DNA of 64,000 nucleotides from Vibrio genomosp. F10 str. ZF-129 (GCF_000287055.2 NZ_AJYQ02000020.1:1-64000); one strand, 5' to 3'; positions 50,935-60,430 are shown, numbered from the stretch's first letter. Made by a program: numbers and translations. The notes: generated by a model not told the origin, from the letters alone.

Positions 50935-52452
50935 ATGATCAATGCATCCGTGCACATCCCTGATGATTTTATGAGCAAAAAGCTTAAAATTACAAATTAC
51001 CCATGTGGTAAAAGAAAAATTCAAATCAGTTCTAACTGGTTACCTCTCTACTTATTTGAAAAAGGTACGAAGGTAATAGAAAAAATTATGGATAACGATG
51101 AAGGCATTACAGTGAGCCTTGCAAGTAAAGAGCCTCTTGTCCATAAACCCAAACAGATATACCAGCGCGAATACAAAAAAAGAACCAACAAGCCGTTTGA
51201 AGAATTGTACGAAATTTCCGCGAAAAGCTTGCTCGATAAAGTGATCCCTAAGAATTGTGAATTTGTGCACGTCATATTCACTATGGGTAAACTGTTTGTT
51301 CGGCCTTGGGTCAACGCCCTGGCTAAACGTATTGCTCAAGTAGTCAAATCAAAAAGACCATTTTCTTGCTTCGCTGTTTGTAGTAGTGGGATTGATGCTT
51401 ATGCAGCTTATGAACGGGGCTTCGAAATTAATAGCCTGTTAGATGCTCGCCCAAAAGAAAAAAGGGATGGGGATGCTGACTTATCGGAGACTGGTGTATT
51501 AACAGCAATAGCCAACTTACCTATAAAGCAAGTGTACAATGAAGATATAAATACTATTGATGCTGGCTTCGTTAAACGAACGGCCACACCGAGTACTGTC
51601 TTCACTGTAAGCCTCCAATGTAATGACGTCAGCCATATGAAACCTAAGGAGAAGAAGGAGAAAGCATTAGTTGACCTATCCTCGTCCATAGATATGGCGT
51701 ATGACGGTTTAAGGCTTATTGAGTCGGTCCAACCACCAGTGGTTGTACTAGAGCAAGTTAGATCGTTCCTATCATCAGATTTATATAAGATGTGGGAATT
51801 ACGGCTAGCTAAATGGGGATACACTGTTTATACCAAAACTATGATGGGGATTGAGCATGGTTCGCATACACCTAGAGCAAGATGTTTTAGTGTTGCCACC
51901 AGTCTACCCTCTGCATTTTCATTCCCTGAGATTGAAGAGCAAGAAAAAACTAGTTTTTGGGATAGAGTGATAGCGAAGCATATCCCTTTTATGCGCGATG
52001 TTTCTCACAGCAAATCACTTCAAGATGGACTCAAATGTGGTCGGCTGAGAATTATCAATTCTCAATCTACTCATAGCCCAACACCCTTAAAATCACAACC
52101 GCAGATGGCTAAGGATAGTCTGATTGTTGTCGATGATGACGGGCGTTTTTTATGGCCAACGAATCAACTTCTTAGGGAACTAATGTCCATTCCCACCGAG
52201 TTTGATCAAAACATTACGGGAGCAACAATAGAAACAAATGTGATCGGTCAAGCTGTCGACTTTAAGGTGTACAGTCAGTTGATGCAATCAGTGAAAAATC
52301 ATATTCAAGATTTTTTGGATATGAAGAATCCACTGGCCAAGCAATTGATTAATCATAAATCTCCTTTGGTAAATAAACCGGCAGCGAACATGTGTACTCA
52401 ATCAATTCCTTTTAACCCACTAACTCAAGAGGACCAACTAGCCCTCTTTTAA
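50935..52452 (+). CDS. Divergent C5-cytosine-methyltransferase-like protein with clamp peptide (505 aa)
   Basis: ATG 50935 fixed by the box. C5-MTase-like order: FSCFAVCSSGIDAYAAYERG (about 143-162, motif I), a Cys in SLQCNDVS (Cys229, in place of PCQ), LEQV (E273, in place of ENV), TPRAR (312-316, like QxRxR) and a final RELMSIPTEF plus IGQAVDFKVY (motifs IX-X). Canonical prolines are lost, so activity is uncertain. The last five residues are QLALF, a sliding-clamp-binding peptide, implying action at replication forks. The N-terminal 130 residues are extra. Confidence 0.6.
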   Translation: MINASVHIPDDFMSKKLKITNYPCGKRKIQISSNWLPLYLFEKGTKVIEKIMDNDEGITVSLASKEPLVHKPKQIYQREYKKRTNKPFEELYEISAKSLLDKVIPKNCEFVHVIFTMGKLFVRPWVNALAKRIAQVVKSKRPFSCFAVCSSGIDAYAAYERGFEINSLLDARPKEKRDGDADLSETGVLTAIANLPIKQVYNEDINTIDAGFVKRTATPSTVFTVSLQCNDVSHMKPKEKKEKALVDLSSSIDMAYDGLRLIESVQPPVVVLEQVRSFLSSDLYKMWELRLAKWGYTVYTKTMMGIEHGSHTPRARCFSVATSLPSAFSFPEIEEQEKTSFWDRVIAKHIPFMRDVSHSKSLQDGLKCGRLRIINSQSTHSPTPLKSQPQMAKDSLIVVDDDGRFLWPTNQLLRELMSIPTEFDQNITGATIETNVIGQAVDFKVYSQLMQSVKNHIQDFLDMKNPLAKQLINHKSPLVNKPAANMCTQSIPFNPLTQEDQLALF

Positions 52453-52457
52453 CCCTC

Positions 52458-52490
52458 AAAACACTGCTCTCTGAGCAGTGTTTTTTATTT
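52458..52490 (+). terminator. Rho-independent terminator
   Basis: AAAACACTGCTC, loop TCT, GAGCAGTGTTTTTT. Confidence 0.9.
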
Positions 52491-52985
52491 CCCATTGGAT
52501 CAAATCGTGACATCGTTTAAAGAAAGTACACTCAACAGATGTATTAACTTGTAACACTCCAACCTTAATGCAACTCTATTTACTTCCAAAAAGATTGTTT
52601 CGGCACTGAAATCAATCGACTTAGCGGTTGTGTCATTGAAATTATTCAAGTACTTAGTGCTTTCTTTCTGCTTTTTGCAGCACAAACCTTACTCCAAGAG
52701 TACCTGTCAAAAGACAAATATTTCATCAATGGAGATTAAGTTTGAAATAGCGTTCCATGAACGTGGTAAATAATGAGGTTGTTGTACTAATCAATGGACA
52801 TCAAATCTCATATCTCAAATTAATAACGAAAGTTATATCTAAAGTCCGGAACCCTTTTGCGAGTAATTCTAATCACTCGCAGAAGGGTTTTTTTTACCCA
52901 TAGGGTAAAAATTTTTTGCTTGATTGGATTATTCATTCAACCTAATATGGTTCTATATTTGATATTGATATTAAGGGATTTCTTT
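52491..52985. other. Gap with a second strong terminator
   Basis: No convincing gene: a minus-strand 61-codon frame (52500-52685, GTG start) lacks support. A terminator stands at 52850-52895, and the plus-strand frame that begins inside it (52857) is not a real start. Confidence 0.5.
52850..52895 (+). terminator. Rho-independent terminator
   Basis: AACCCTTTTGCGAGT and ACTCGCAGAAGGGTT pair with one mismatch, then eight T. No gene ends nearby on the plus strand; it may end an unannotated RNA from the gap. Confidence 0.8.
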
Positions 52986-54176
52986 GTGGAAACTACGCTG
53001 ATTAGCATGTTGAAATTAAGATATAAATATATCTCTGGTGATGAGGTTTTTAATGTATCGGCTCGGCATGAGCAGGATTTCTTAACAATTTTGATGACAG
53101 AGCAGAATCGATTTAAAGCAAAGCTATTCGTCTGTCACCAAGAACCTAAGAATGACGAAAGTACGGTATCTGTTGAGCTCAATGGTTCGCTTTTATTCAA
53201 TAATGCGTCTGACCTTATCGGTATTCAAATAGACGGGCTAGTTCTTCGTGATTTAAATAAGGAAAAATCATGGGAATTTGTCGACCATCAACATATCAGG
53301 ACTTTAGTTTCATCAACGCTTCATTACTTATATCAACAACATTTTGAGTCAGGCCTGGTGGCTCAAAAATGCACTGTTAACTATAAACAACAATCACCCT
53401 CTGATGATTTCTTCTCCCATCAAAGACCAGTGTGGGAAGAATTGGGTTTCGTTTCCTCAGAGGTTGTCGACAATATTTTTACTGTCCATGGAATGCTTGG
53501 CTTCGGTAGGTGTGGAAACTTCCCTACTATTCCATACGAGCACTTTGTGTATGGATGCGCTTTAGATTTTCAGTATTCGATGCAAAGTGACGTAGAACTT
53601 TTTAAGAATAAAATAGTGAGCCTACCAATCATAAAGTTGAGGTTGAAATATATTCATGCGGAAAAACAAGCATCTGTCTCACAGCTGAGAGAAAACAAAA
53701 TTAAACTATATTTCACAGTGGTACTTGTTATGTCGCTCGCTGTAGTAAGTGGCTTATCAATGGCGAGTGTGATCTACTCTTTATTTTTTGGATATATTTA
53801 CCACAACTATGTAACCCCGATGATTCCACGGTTTGGAAGTACGAAAAAGCATATTAATGAAGCGGAAAATCTTAAGAAAAACTACGCGGTCAATATGAAT
53901 GAAGTAATACCAGAAATAGCGGAAGCTGAACTCGCAGGAAATGGATTGATTATGCGATTACTTTACAAGTATGAAATGCTTGATTGCCAATCGAATCCAC
54001 TTGCTTATCTGGCTAACCAATATTTTCTTTCTGAAACTGAATTACGAGACTCGTTTGATCTTGCAGACTCCTATATCGAGAGTTCTTGTAGTTTGGCTGA
54101 AAAGCTTGGGATGGTTGATATTGATAAAATAATCAGTGAGAATATTACGCCTACTGCTAAACTGGTTGAGCAATAA
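52986..54176 (+). CDS. Membrane-anchored hypothetical protein (396 aa)
   Basis: Start set at GTG 52986, 7 nt after AAGGGA; the frame continues upstream through a terminator, which is not credible. ATG 53007 is an alternative. The N-terminal 230 residues are soluble; one or two hydrophobic helices lie at about 240-275; the C-terminal 110 residues are helical. Topology suggests a tail facing the cytoplasm. Family unknown. Confidence 0.55.
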   Translation: METTLISMLKLRYKYISGDEVFNVSARHEQDFLTILMTEQNRFKAKLFVCHQEPKNDESTVSVELNGSLLFNNASDLIGIQIDGLVLRDLNKEKSWEFVDHQHIRTLVSSTLHYLYQQHFESGLVAQKCTVNYKQQSPSDDFFSHQRPVWEELGFVSSEVVDNIFTVHGMLGFGRCGNFPTIPYEHFVYGCALDFQYSMQSDVELFKNKIVSLPIIKLRLKYIHAEKQASVSQLRENKIKLYFTVVLVMSLAVVSGLSMASVIYSLFFGYIYHNYVTPMIPRFGSTKKHINEAENLKKNYAVNMNEVIPEIAEAELAGNGLIMRLLYKYEMLDCQSNPLAYLANQYFLSETELRDSFDLADSYIESSCSLAEKLGMVDIDKIISENITPTAKLVEQ

Positions 54177-54231
54177 AAACGATATCTCAACTACAATAAC
54201 ATATGGATTGAGAGTAAAAATTAGGTTTTAT

Positions 54232-54510
54232 ATGAACGATACTCGAAGAAAAGGTGATACTGATAGGTTGTTTTTAGTGCTTGGCGCTATTGATAAACTA
54301 GAGAACCCTACATTGATTTCTATTACAAACGCCCTTGGTAATATACCGAAAGGCAGTATCAATCCAATTTTAAAAAAATTGGTCGCAGGGCAAGTTGCGG
54401 GTGTGACGGTAATACAAACGGGTTCTGTATACTCGATTGAAAGCTGGAAAGACCTAAGAGAATCCGTTTCTTCAATGTACGAAACGCATGTTAAGTCGAT
54501 CTCGGATTAA
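54232..54510 (+). CDS. Winged-helix-like protein (92 aa)
   Basis: ATG 54232 after TTAGGTTTTAT; the frame open to 54136 overlaps the previous gene. Residues 14-70 show the winged-helix pattern: LFLVLGAIDKLENPTLISIT, then SINPILKKLVAGQVAGVTV and a beta wing GSVYSIE. Likely a small DNA-binding regulator. Layout resembles the minus-strand protein at 62569. Confidence 0.5.
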   Translation: MNDTRRKGDTDRLFLVLGAIDKLENPTLISITNALGNIPKGSINPILKKLVAGQVAGVTVIQTGSVYSIESWKDLRESVSSMYETHVKSISD

Positions 54511-54572
54511 GCCTCCTCTCCACCTATTTATGTGCATAGGTTGAATCTATTATTAATACATTCAATCTGTGC

Positions 54573-54708
54573 TATTCTACTTATTCTTATGTTACACCAG
54601 TGCTTTAAGTAACTACTTCTACGAAGTCGCACTATTCCCCACCCCTTCTACCATTTTGGTACTTCACACAAAAAGTGACCACGTCACTTTACCACACAAG
54701 GAAATATA
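54573..54708 (+). promoter_or_regulatory. Structured leader (AGTGC/GCACT variant)
   Basis: TGCTATTCT extended -10, P1 AGTGC/GCACT (54599-54633), P2 ACTTC/GAAGT, P3 TACCATTTTGGTA plus GTGACCACGTCAC, then CACACAAGGAAAT. Both helices differ from consensus and both remain paired. Confidence 0.85.
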
Positions 54709-55263
54709 ATGTTTACTGTAAATAAAACATTAGAACGCCAGAAACTAATCTGGAAATACACGCACCCTGACTCTAAATCTGAAAAACCAGAAGATTTATC
54801 GATCTTGTACAATAAAAACGGGGCTACCGTCGTTGGTCATTTGAGCACGATTCCCGACATTACTTTTGCAGAGAATTTGTTGTACTCAATGTCGAAAAGA
54901 GTCACGATTAAGCGAGATGAAGCACTCAAGTCAGTGCTTGAACCATTTGGTTTAGTTCACTTGACGCAACAAACCATGCAAGGCCGAGATACCCTTAAAG
55001 ATTTCTTATCTTTGGTGGATTTATTTCATGAGAACCGAGGTGGTTTTGATAAGTTAAAACTTATTGAACGATTAGAGTCTGCTTCTATACCTTGGCCAAA
55101 TGAGTCGGCCAACTCATATCTTATTTTTTGCTCTCTAGTACGTCGATGTGATGAAAGTGATGTTTTGGTGTCAAAAGACTCCTTCCAAAACAATCATGGG
55201 TTCGAATTAGGTACTAGCTTAAATGACATATTTGAGCAGCTACTCTCCCGCTTCCCTGTATAA
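54709..55263 (+). CDS. Hypothetical protein (184 aa)
   Basis: Start fixed by leader. Soluble; N-terminal half with LIWKYTHPDSKSEKPED, C-terminal helical half. No family recognised. The gene downstream has its own ribosome site 66 nt later. Confidence 0.55.
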   Translation: MFTVNKTLERQKLIWKYTHPDSKSEKPEDLSILYNKNGATVVGHLSTIPDITFAENLLYSMSKRVTIKRDEALKSVLEPFGLVHLTQQTMQGRDTLKDFLSLVDLFHENRGGFDKLKLIERLESASIPWPNESANSYLIFCSLVRRCDESDVLVSKDSFQNNHGFELGTSLNDIFEQLLSRFPV

Positions 55264-55329
55264 CTAAACCAATAACCATACTTTGCTTGCTCTTACTTTA
55301 AGGGCAAGTGAGTGTGTTTGGAGTAAAGA

Positions 55330-55821
55330 ATGAAACAAAGTGAATTAATCCTCAATCAACTTAAAGAGCATCATTTCGATGCTTTATGCTTGTTGTCTAC
55401 ATTGGTTTCTGCTCTTGATTTGGAGAAGAAACAGAATTCATGTTTAACAATTGACCCATTGGAGGTGGGACTAACATCGGAGAGTATTGACTTAATGATC
55501 AATGCTATTGAATTGAATCAGTCGCCTAGCCGAAATCAAACTCATAATTTAGAGATAATGACGGATCTGTTCAAAGGTCTTCTCAGTCGAGATGTTGAAT
55601 TTAAGTCTGTGAATACATTGGACGACCTCCAGTCTAAGCATTTTAATCCACAACAACCTTCCAACTTTGTAGTCAACTGGTCGATTGATAGTGAAGCTGA
55701 CTCTGCTCAAGAAGCTGCGGAAGAAGCCTTTATTGCTATGAGAGCCCCTGATTCAATAGCTACTGTTTTCTCCGTAAAGGACAGTAGAGGGAGAATAATA
55801 GAAATTGATATGGGTAATTAG
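55330..55821 (+). CDS. Hypothetical protein with a common C-terminal module (163 aa)
   Basis: ATG after TTTGGAGTAAAGA. The last 50 residues read FVVNWSIDSEADSAQEAAEE ... RAPDSIATVFSVKDSRG, a small module found at the end of many bacterial proteins (aromatic-W-x-I-D, A-D-S, A-A, PdS-x-A-x-V-F). The rest is helical. Function of the module is unknown. Confidence 0.6.
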   Translation: MKQSELILNQLKEHHFDALCLLSTLVSALDLEKKQNSCLTIDPLEVGLTSESIDLMINAIELNQSPSRNQTHNLEIMTDLFKGLLSRDVEFKSVNTLDDLQSKHFNPQQPSNFVVNWSIDSEADSAQEAAEEAFIAMRAPDSIATVFSVKDSRGRIIEIDMGN

Positions 55822-55920
55822 GAGAAAATTCCGCATATTTACTCATGTTGGTTGAAATATATACGGCAATATACTTATTCAAACGCATTTATATGCACTT
55901 TAATAACACAAGGAAATTCC

Positions 55921-56697
55921 ATGAAAATATCCGCTTTATACACATCATACTGGAGCGAAGGTACGGCGATAGTCACTAATTGCTCGATTGATTTATCAAC
56001 GGCTATAACTGCTTCAGGCAATTTGACGAATACCGGCATTCATCTTACAGATCTAGAAGTGTCAGATGAAGAGCCAAACCAATCAGAGCTGCTCGAACGC
56101 GAAGTTGTCGAACTAAAGATAGGATCGCATTGGTCGGAATTTGATTGCGAGCAATCCGATCTAACCCTTGATTCTAAGAAGAAACTTGCCTGTTGGTTCC
56201 ATGACATAGGAATGACTTTCCCGAAAAAAATCAATCACCCTTACTCCAATGTTGGATTTAATGAGCTGATTCGACATAGCCCATTTGGTAAAGGAAGAAT
56301 AACCGCACTTGGCGTTACTTTTGACGATTTCTATGTTGAGTCTAGCTCTATGAAAACTCATGTTTGTGAATCGTGCATGGAAAGTGAAAGCCAATTAAAG
56401 TCTTATTTTGAGAGGGGGTTTGAAACTTTAGAAGACTGCCAATGCGGCGTGTTGGGTTGTAACTCTAAGGATGAAACTGTCCTTAATATAGTGCTGCCTA
56501 ATCATACTTTTCCTAATTGGCTCACTAAATCAATTAAACATAATGGTGAGGTGTATCGAGTTGTCGGTGACCTATGTGATTCACACGTACAAATACTCGT
56601 CTCAAACATTACGTGGACTCCTATAGAAGATATACCCGTAGAAGTTCTTGAATATCAGACTTCCCTTCAACCTGGGGACTTGATCAACATGGTATAA
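55921..56697 (+). CDS. Hypothetical Cys-containing protein (258 aa)
   Basis: ATG 55921 chosen from AACACAAGGAAATTCC; the frame open to 55852 reads through it. The only local dyad is GCATTTATATGC, and no P1/P2 was found. Residues about 155-190 hold CESC ... CQCGVLGC, a possible zinc or metal site. Ends at triple repeat ACCCACTA and a terminator. Confidence 0.55.
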   Translation: MKISALYTSYWSEGTAIVTNCSIDLSTAITASGNLTNTGIHLTDLEVSDEEPNQSELLEREVVELKIGSHWSEFDCEQSDLTLDSKKKLACWFHDIGMTFPKKINHPYSNVGFNELIRHSPFGKGRITALGVTFDDFYVESSSMKTHVCESCMESESQLKSYFERGFETLEDCQCGVLGCNSKDETVLNIVLPNHTFPNWLTKSIKHNGEVYRVVGDLCDSHVQILVSNITWTPIEDIPVEVLEYQTSLQPGDLINMV

Positions 56698-56724
56698 CCC
56701 ACTAACCCACTAACCCACTAACCC
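56698..56724 (+). repeat. Tandem 8-bp repeat
   Basis: CCCACTAA repeated about three times after the stop, running into the terminator stem. Too short to be a satellite of known role; may vary in copy number. Confidence 0.6.
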
Positions 56725-56755
56725 ATACACACATGTGTATGGGTTTTTGCTTTTT
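56720..56755 (+). terminator. Rho-independent terminator
   Basis: AACCCATACACA, then TGTGTATGGGTT with a T-rich tail. Confidence 0.85.
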
Positions 56756-56784
56756 AGAACACTGACAACGGGTAGATCTTTTGC

Positions 56785-56916
56785 TAACATAAAAATGCAA
56801 ATTGATATATTCGGTACTTCTAATATCGCAGCTTTCGCTGGTACCATTTCAAACCTATCCACTTCACCGAGTGGAACTTCAACTCTGCTTTCGCAGTTCA
56901 CACAAGGAATATTCTT
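56785..56916 (+). promoter_or_regulatory. Structured leader (GGTAC/GTACC variant)
   Basis: TGCTAACAT extended -10, P1 GGTAC/GTACC (56813-56845), P2 CAGC/GCTG, P3 CCACTTCACCGAGTGG plus CTGCTTTCGCAG, then CACACAAGGAATATTC. Confidence 0.85.
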
Positions 56917-58062
56917 ATGAATAATGATCGGAAATTTATTGATTTATTGAAACGTCTTGTCCCTCAACTTGTCAATGACACCACTGTAAACCATAACATG
57001 CGTTTGGGTAGGCTAAAACTAGCTCGTAAAAGCATTCTCAAGTCAGTTACGGGTTTTTGTGCAACTTTACCTATGGATGTAACAAATGGCCTTAAAAGTG
57101 CTCTTGAGGAGTTTACATGCAGAAACAGCGTTGTTGTTGATTACGCTTCAAATGGAGAATCTGTAGAGGACGATGTGAAAGCCGTTCTCTTAATTTTGCA
57201 AAACTGGAAAATACTCCAAGATAAATATCCCTTAATACTCGATCAACTCATCACTCTGAATAACGAGAAAGATATCGATAATGACCCAAAAAGGGTCGGG
57301 CTTGCTATTTCTAATGTAGTGGTGCATTTGCCTATACGGTTCTACTATCGTGGTGGACTGGAATATCGTTGCAAAACAACGTTACCTGTTTATTGCATAA
57401 TAGAGTCAAGTGGTAAAATTGAAGCTGAAACGATTAATACTATTTTTTCATTAGGATGGATTGATTCTACGTATTGCAAGGATGAAGATGCAATCAATGT
57501 GGTTAATTCTACCGATACTATTGATAGCCTTCCTATAATGGAAATAACCAAAAAATCGGCAGATTGTTTGCATGCTTTAACTAGAGTTAATTGGATTTCG
57601 GGACTAGAAGGAGCCTTGTCGCTAACTGATGTTGGATTTTACAAAATATTTGAGTTCATTCATCATCGAGAACTCATACAAGAATCAATATTGCTGAGCA
57701 ACTACCATCACCTTGAATTAGAGTCCATTACAGACTCCGAAACACTGGTCGCTATGGCCAAGTTGTTTGATAACTCGGTTGTTGTCAAGCAGACCTTTAT
57801 AGACGAAGCGATAGAGAGGCAATGGTCAACACTTGAATCATTGAGGCAGTTGTTTGGTTATTCAGACATTGTTATGAACCCTACCCTTGAAGGGCCTAAA
57901 ACATTCATGACGGTCTCAATTCATCGGACTAATAGCGATATCCATACGGTGAAATTTCCGCGAACAATCAAAAATGGGGATAACTTTAATGTGTATCATG
58001 GTCTTAGCAGTAAGTCTGGAGGTGTTTGGAAAGACTGCTTAGTTGATTCCCTAGAGTTCTAA
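56917..58062 (+). CDS. Hypothetical protein (381 aa)
   Basis: Start fixed by the leader. Soluble, helical with a beta-rich segment near residues 120-150 (VVVHLPIRFYYRGG). No recognised motif. Single gene between leader and terminator. Confidence 0.6.
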   Translation: MNNDRKFIDLLKRLVPQLVNDTTVNHNMRLGRLKLARKSILKSVTGFCATLPMDVTNGLKSALEEFTCRNSVVVDYASNGESVEDDVKAVLLILQNWKILQDKYPLILDQLITLNNEKDIDNDPKRVGLAISNVVVHLPIRFYYRGGLEYRCKTTLPVYCIIESSGKIEAETINTIFSLGWIDSTYCKDEDAINVVNSTDTIDSLPIMEITKKSADCLHALTRVNWISGLEGALSLTDVGFYKIFEFIHHRELIQESILLSNYHHLELESITDSETLVAMAKLFDNSVVVKQTFIDEAIERQWSTLESLRQLFGYSDIVMNPTLEGPKTFMTVSIHRTNSDIHTVKFPRTIKNGDNFNVYHGLSSKSGGVWKDCLVDSLEF

Positions 58063-58070
58063 AGTCTATC

Positions 58071-58104
58071 AACCACAATGCTAACAACATTGTGGTTTTT
58101 ATTT
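58071..58104 (+). terminator. Rho-independent terminator
   Basis: AACCACAATG, loop CTAACAA, CATTGTGGTTTTTATTT. Confidence 0.85.
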
Positions 58105-58125
58105 GCTCAATGGCGATATTTTGGG

Positions 58126-58259
58126 CACAATCAAAGTGTACTCCTGATAACTCCGATGCGATTTTGTTATCACAGCTTAATGGCTGGCATCAATTATTTA
58201 TCAATCGTCACTTTGGGTGACACTTCTCTACTATTTGTAGATACACACAAGGAAATAAT
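58126..58259 (+). promoter_or_regulatory. Structured leader
   Basis: CACAAT -10 candidate, P1 GATGC/GCATC (58155-58191), P2 CAGC/GCTG, P3 GTCACTTTGGGTGAC plus TCTAC/GTAGA, then ACACACAAGGAAAT. Confidence 0.8.
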
Positions 58260-59096
58260 ATGATTCTATCAATCGATAAATTAATGACTCTCTTCAATAC
58301 TGTTGGACAATACACCCAAAACCCAAACGAATGGCTAAGGAACTTATCGTCCGATCAAAACCCCAAATCAGTAAACAACAAGATCCTTGAACTTCGAATG
58401 AAAAAACTATATCCCATTATTCGTGAAGATAAATCTTTCGTGGTCGTGGGTGAAACCGAAAGCTACACACGGTTTGGTGTACATCAAACCTGTTACGCAT
58501 CCACATTAGGTCTTCATTTCTATACAAGAGAATGGAAGAACGGTACATATCTGTACACACGTCTAGATGAAAACGTAAAGGTGATCTCTTACGATATGTG
58601 GGTAGCTGAACAACAAGCGCGGCAAGAATCTCTAAAGGACCTTGCGGTTTACTACATGGTTAATACCCATGATGACACATTTGAGCGGTTTGGTGCGTAC
58701 GAATGCAATGTCTACAAAGACAATGAAGGTTCGTATTACAAGAAAAGCTACCAACCTTCACAGCAAATATTCAAGTACGAGAAAATTGACAATGTTGAAG
58801 GCTATGTCTTCTTAACAGAGGATGAATTTATTGAAAAAGCAAAAGAAAGGGAACTCAGTCTTCATGAAGTAACAGAAGTGAGTGAAAAGGCTTTTGAACA
58901 CGCACAAGACTGCCTTCCACCTTGCGGTTTAACTTACTTTAATCAAGGCAAACTGTTTTATGTTTCCGAGCGACTATGCGGAAATACAGTGTCCTGGTTT
59001 GTGAAATTAGGCAAGAAGTTTTATGAGGTTGTCAATTTCGCGACTTTGGCCAATGATGATGTTTTGAATTTAGTAGAACAATTCAATAATGATTAA
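58260..59096 (+). CDS. Hypothetical protein (278 aa)
   Basis: Start fixed by the leader. Soluble; repeated aromatic segments (ETESYTRFGVHQTC, TYLYTRLDENV, QIFKYEKIDN) suggest a beta-sheet domain with a helical N-terminus. Four or more cysteines late in the protein. Family unknown. Confidence 0.6.
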   Translation: MILSIDKLMTLFNTVGQYTQNPNEWLRNLSSDQNPKSVNNKILELRMKKLYPIIREDKSFVVVGETESYTRFGVHQTCYASTLGLHFYTREWKNGTYLYTRLDENVKVISYDMWVAEQQARQESLKDLAVYYMVNTHDDTFERFGAYECNVYKDNEGSYYKKSYQPSQQIFKYEKIDNVEGYVFLTEDEFIEKAKERELSLHEVTEVSEKAFEHAQDCLPPCGLTYFNQGKLFYVSERLCGNTVSWFVKLGKKFYEVVNFATLANDDVLNLVEQFNND

Positions 59097-59108
59097 CAGT
59101 TATTGATT

Positions 59109-59139
59109 AATGGACAACGAATGTTGTCCATTTTCTTTT
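59109..59139 (+). terminator. Terminator before a ribosome box
   Basis: AATGGACAAC, loop GAAT, GTTGTCCATT, then TTCTTTT. CACACAAGGAAAT for the next gene follows within 20 nt. Confidence 0.75.
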
Positions 59140-59172
59140 GAACCAAATACCCCACACAAGGAAATATATAAG

Positions 59173-60351
59173 ATGAAAAATTCTTTAAGTTTAGTGAGCA
59201 TAGAAACCCTCTTCAGTCGTGTTGATGAATCGCTGGTGGATAAATTGCTCGCGGAATACATAGAAAAGAAGTCCAACATTACCATGACGCTATCAACCTT
59301 CTCTGATGCCGGTTTCCTTCAAGGGCTGGATTATTTGTTGAAGGAAAGCATCGTAAGTAACAACATCGGTACCAACGCAAGATTGCGCCCATCGACCCTA
59401 GAGCAAGCTTTAGCATTTCTTAATCAGGAGTACTGGGAAAAAGCACTTAATGTAACGGATGTGTTCTTTCACATGCCCGAAGACAAAAGAAGTAAATGGA
59501 GAAATGATCTTAACAACCGAAATTCGTTACCTTCATTTGATGATGGTACTGTAGTTTTCGATACACTCACCGCGCTATTACAAGAGCGAGAGTCTTTCAT
59601 TTCGGAAAAAGTATTGGGTATTTTTAATAACTTGTCTGAAACTCACTTCACTAACTGCCCTCAGGGCTTTAACAAAACTCTTATTTTCAATGATGTTGGG
59701 ACATTGTGTCGCGTCGATAACAAGTGGAACTCTATAGACGAATCATACTCTGGTTATCTTGATGATTTGAGAAACACCGTTTACAAATTAATTGGTAATA
59801 AGAACCTGATTGCCGACAGGCATAATGATTCATATGGCCTACTCAGTTTGTTATCAAGTAACAACATTTTTGGACAATGGGTTTACATTGATAGTGGCGC
59901 TATGGAGCTTAAGTTATTCCGCAAAGGTACGGTTCACGTTCGAGTGCATCCATCAATAAGTTGGAATCTAAATTGTTTGTTAGATAAGGCTCAGCCTAAT
60001 ATCTTGCCAAAGAATATAAAGAAACCTAATTTAAACTCCGATAAGGCAAGACCGCTGCCTACAGGCGATCTTATAGAGAGAGGGGCAATTCAGTTAGTCA
60101 GGTCGGTACTCAGCCAACCAAAGTTCAAGTGGAAATCAAATTCGGTATCCTTATCCCACTATGAACTCGACATGCATAGCAAAGATAGTAATACAGTGTT
60201 TGATTATCTAATGACAAAGGCGGGTGCTGTCATTTCCATAGAAACACAAAGGAAGGTATATCAATTCAAAGAAACTCCACAAAGCTTTCTAATCGACTTA
60301 GTGACAACATCAGTCTTACCATGCCTTTCATCTCATAATGATAATGGCTAA
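59173..60351 (+). CDS. DUF4942 protein (392 aa)
   Basis: ATG 59173 chosen from the box; the frame open to 59110 translates the terminator. Two stretches match DUF4942: about 95-170 (KALNVTDVFFHMPEDKRSKW ... VVFDTLTALLQER ... VLGIFNNLS) and about 245-285 (MELKLFRKGTVHVRVHP ... LN ... LPKN). DUF4942 proteins are frequent on plasmids and phages, sometimes fused to methylases. Role unknown. Expressed by read-through from 58260 or from an unseen promoter. Confidence 0.7.
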   Translation: MKNSLSLVSIETLFSRVDESLVDKLLAEYIEKKSNITMTLSTFSDAGFLQGLDYLLKESIVSNNIGTNARLRPSTLEQALAFLNQEYWEKALNVTDVFFHMPEDKRSKWRNDLNNRNSLPSFDDGTVVFDTLTALLQERESFISEKVLGIFNNLSETHFTNCPQGFNKTLIFNDVGTLCRVDNKWNSIDESYSGYLDDLRNTVYKLIGNKNLIADRHNDSYGLLSLLSSNNIFGQWVYIDSGAMELKLFRKGTVHVRVHPSISWNLNCLLDKAQPNILPKNIKKPNLNSDKARPLPTGDLIERGAIQLVRSVLSQPKFKWKSNSVSLSHYELDMHSKDSNTVFDYLMTKAGAVISIETQRKVYQFKETPQSFLIDLVTTSVLPCLSSHNDNG

Positions 60352-60430
60352 AAAACGTAAATCGTCATTTATCTAACCATTTAGAAACTTTAGCAAAAGA
60401 AGTGCCTAGTCTTCACTACACTAATCAAAC

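Noticed and set aside
52500-52685. 61-codon minus-strand frame
   Set aside because: GTG start, no supported ribosome site and no leader; composition is ordinary.
52857-52985. N-terminal extension of the 396-aa protein
   Set aside because: The extension is the arm of a strong terminator with eight T, so translation cannot sensibly begin there.
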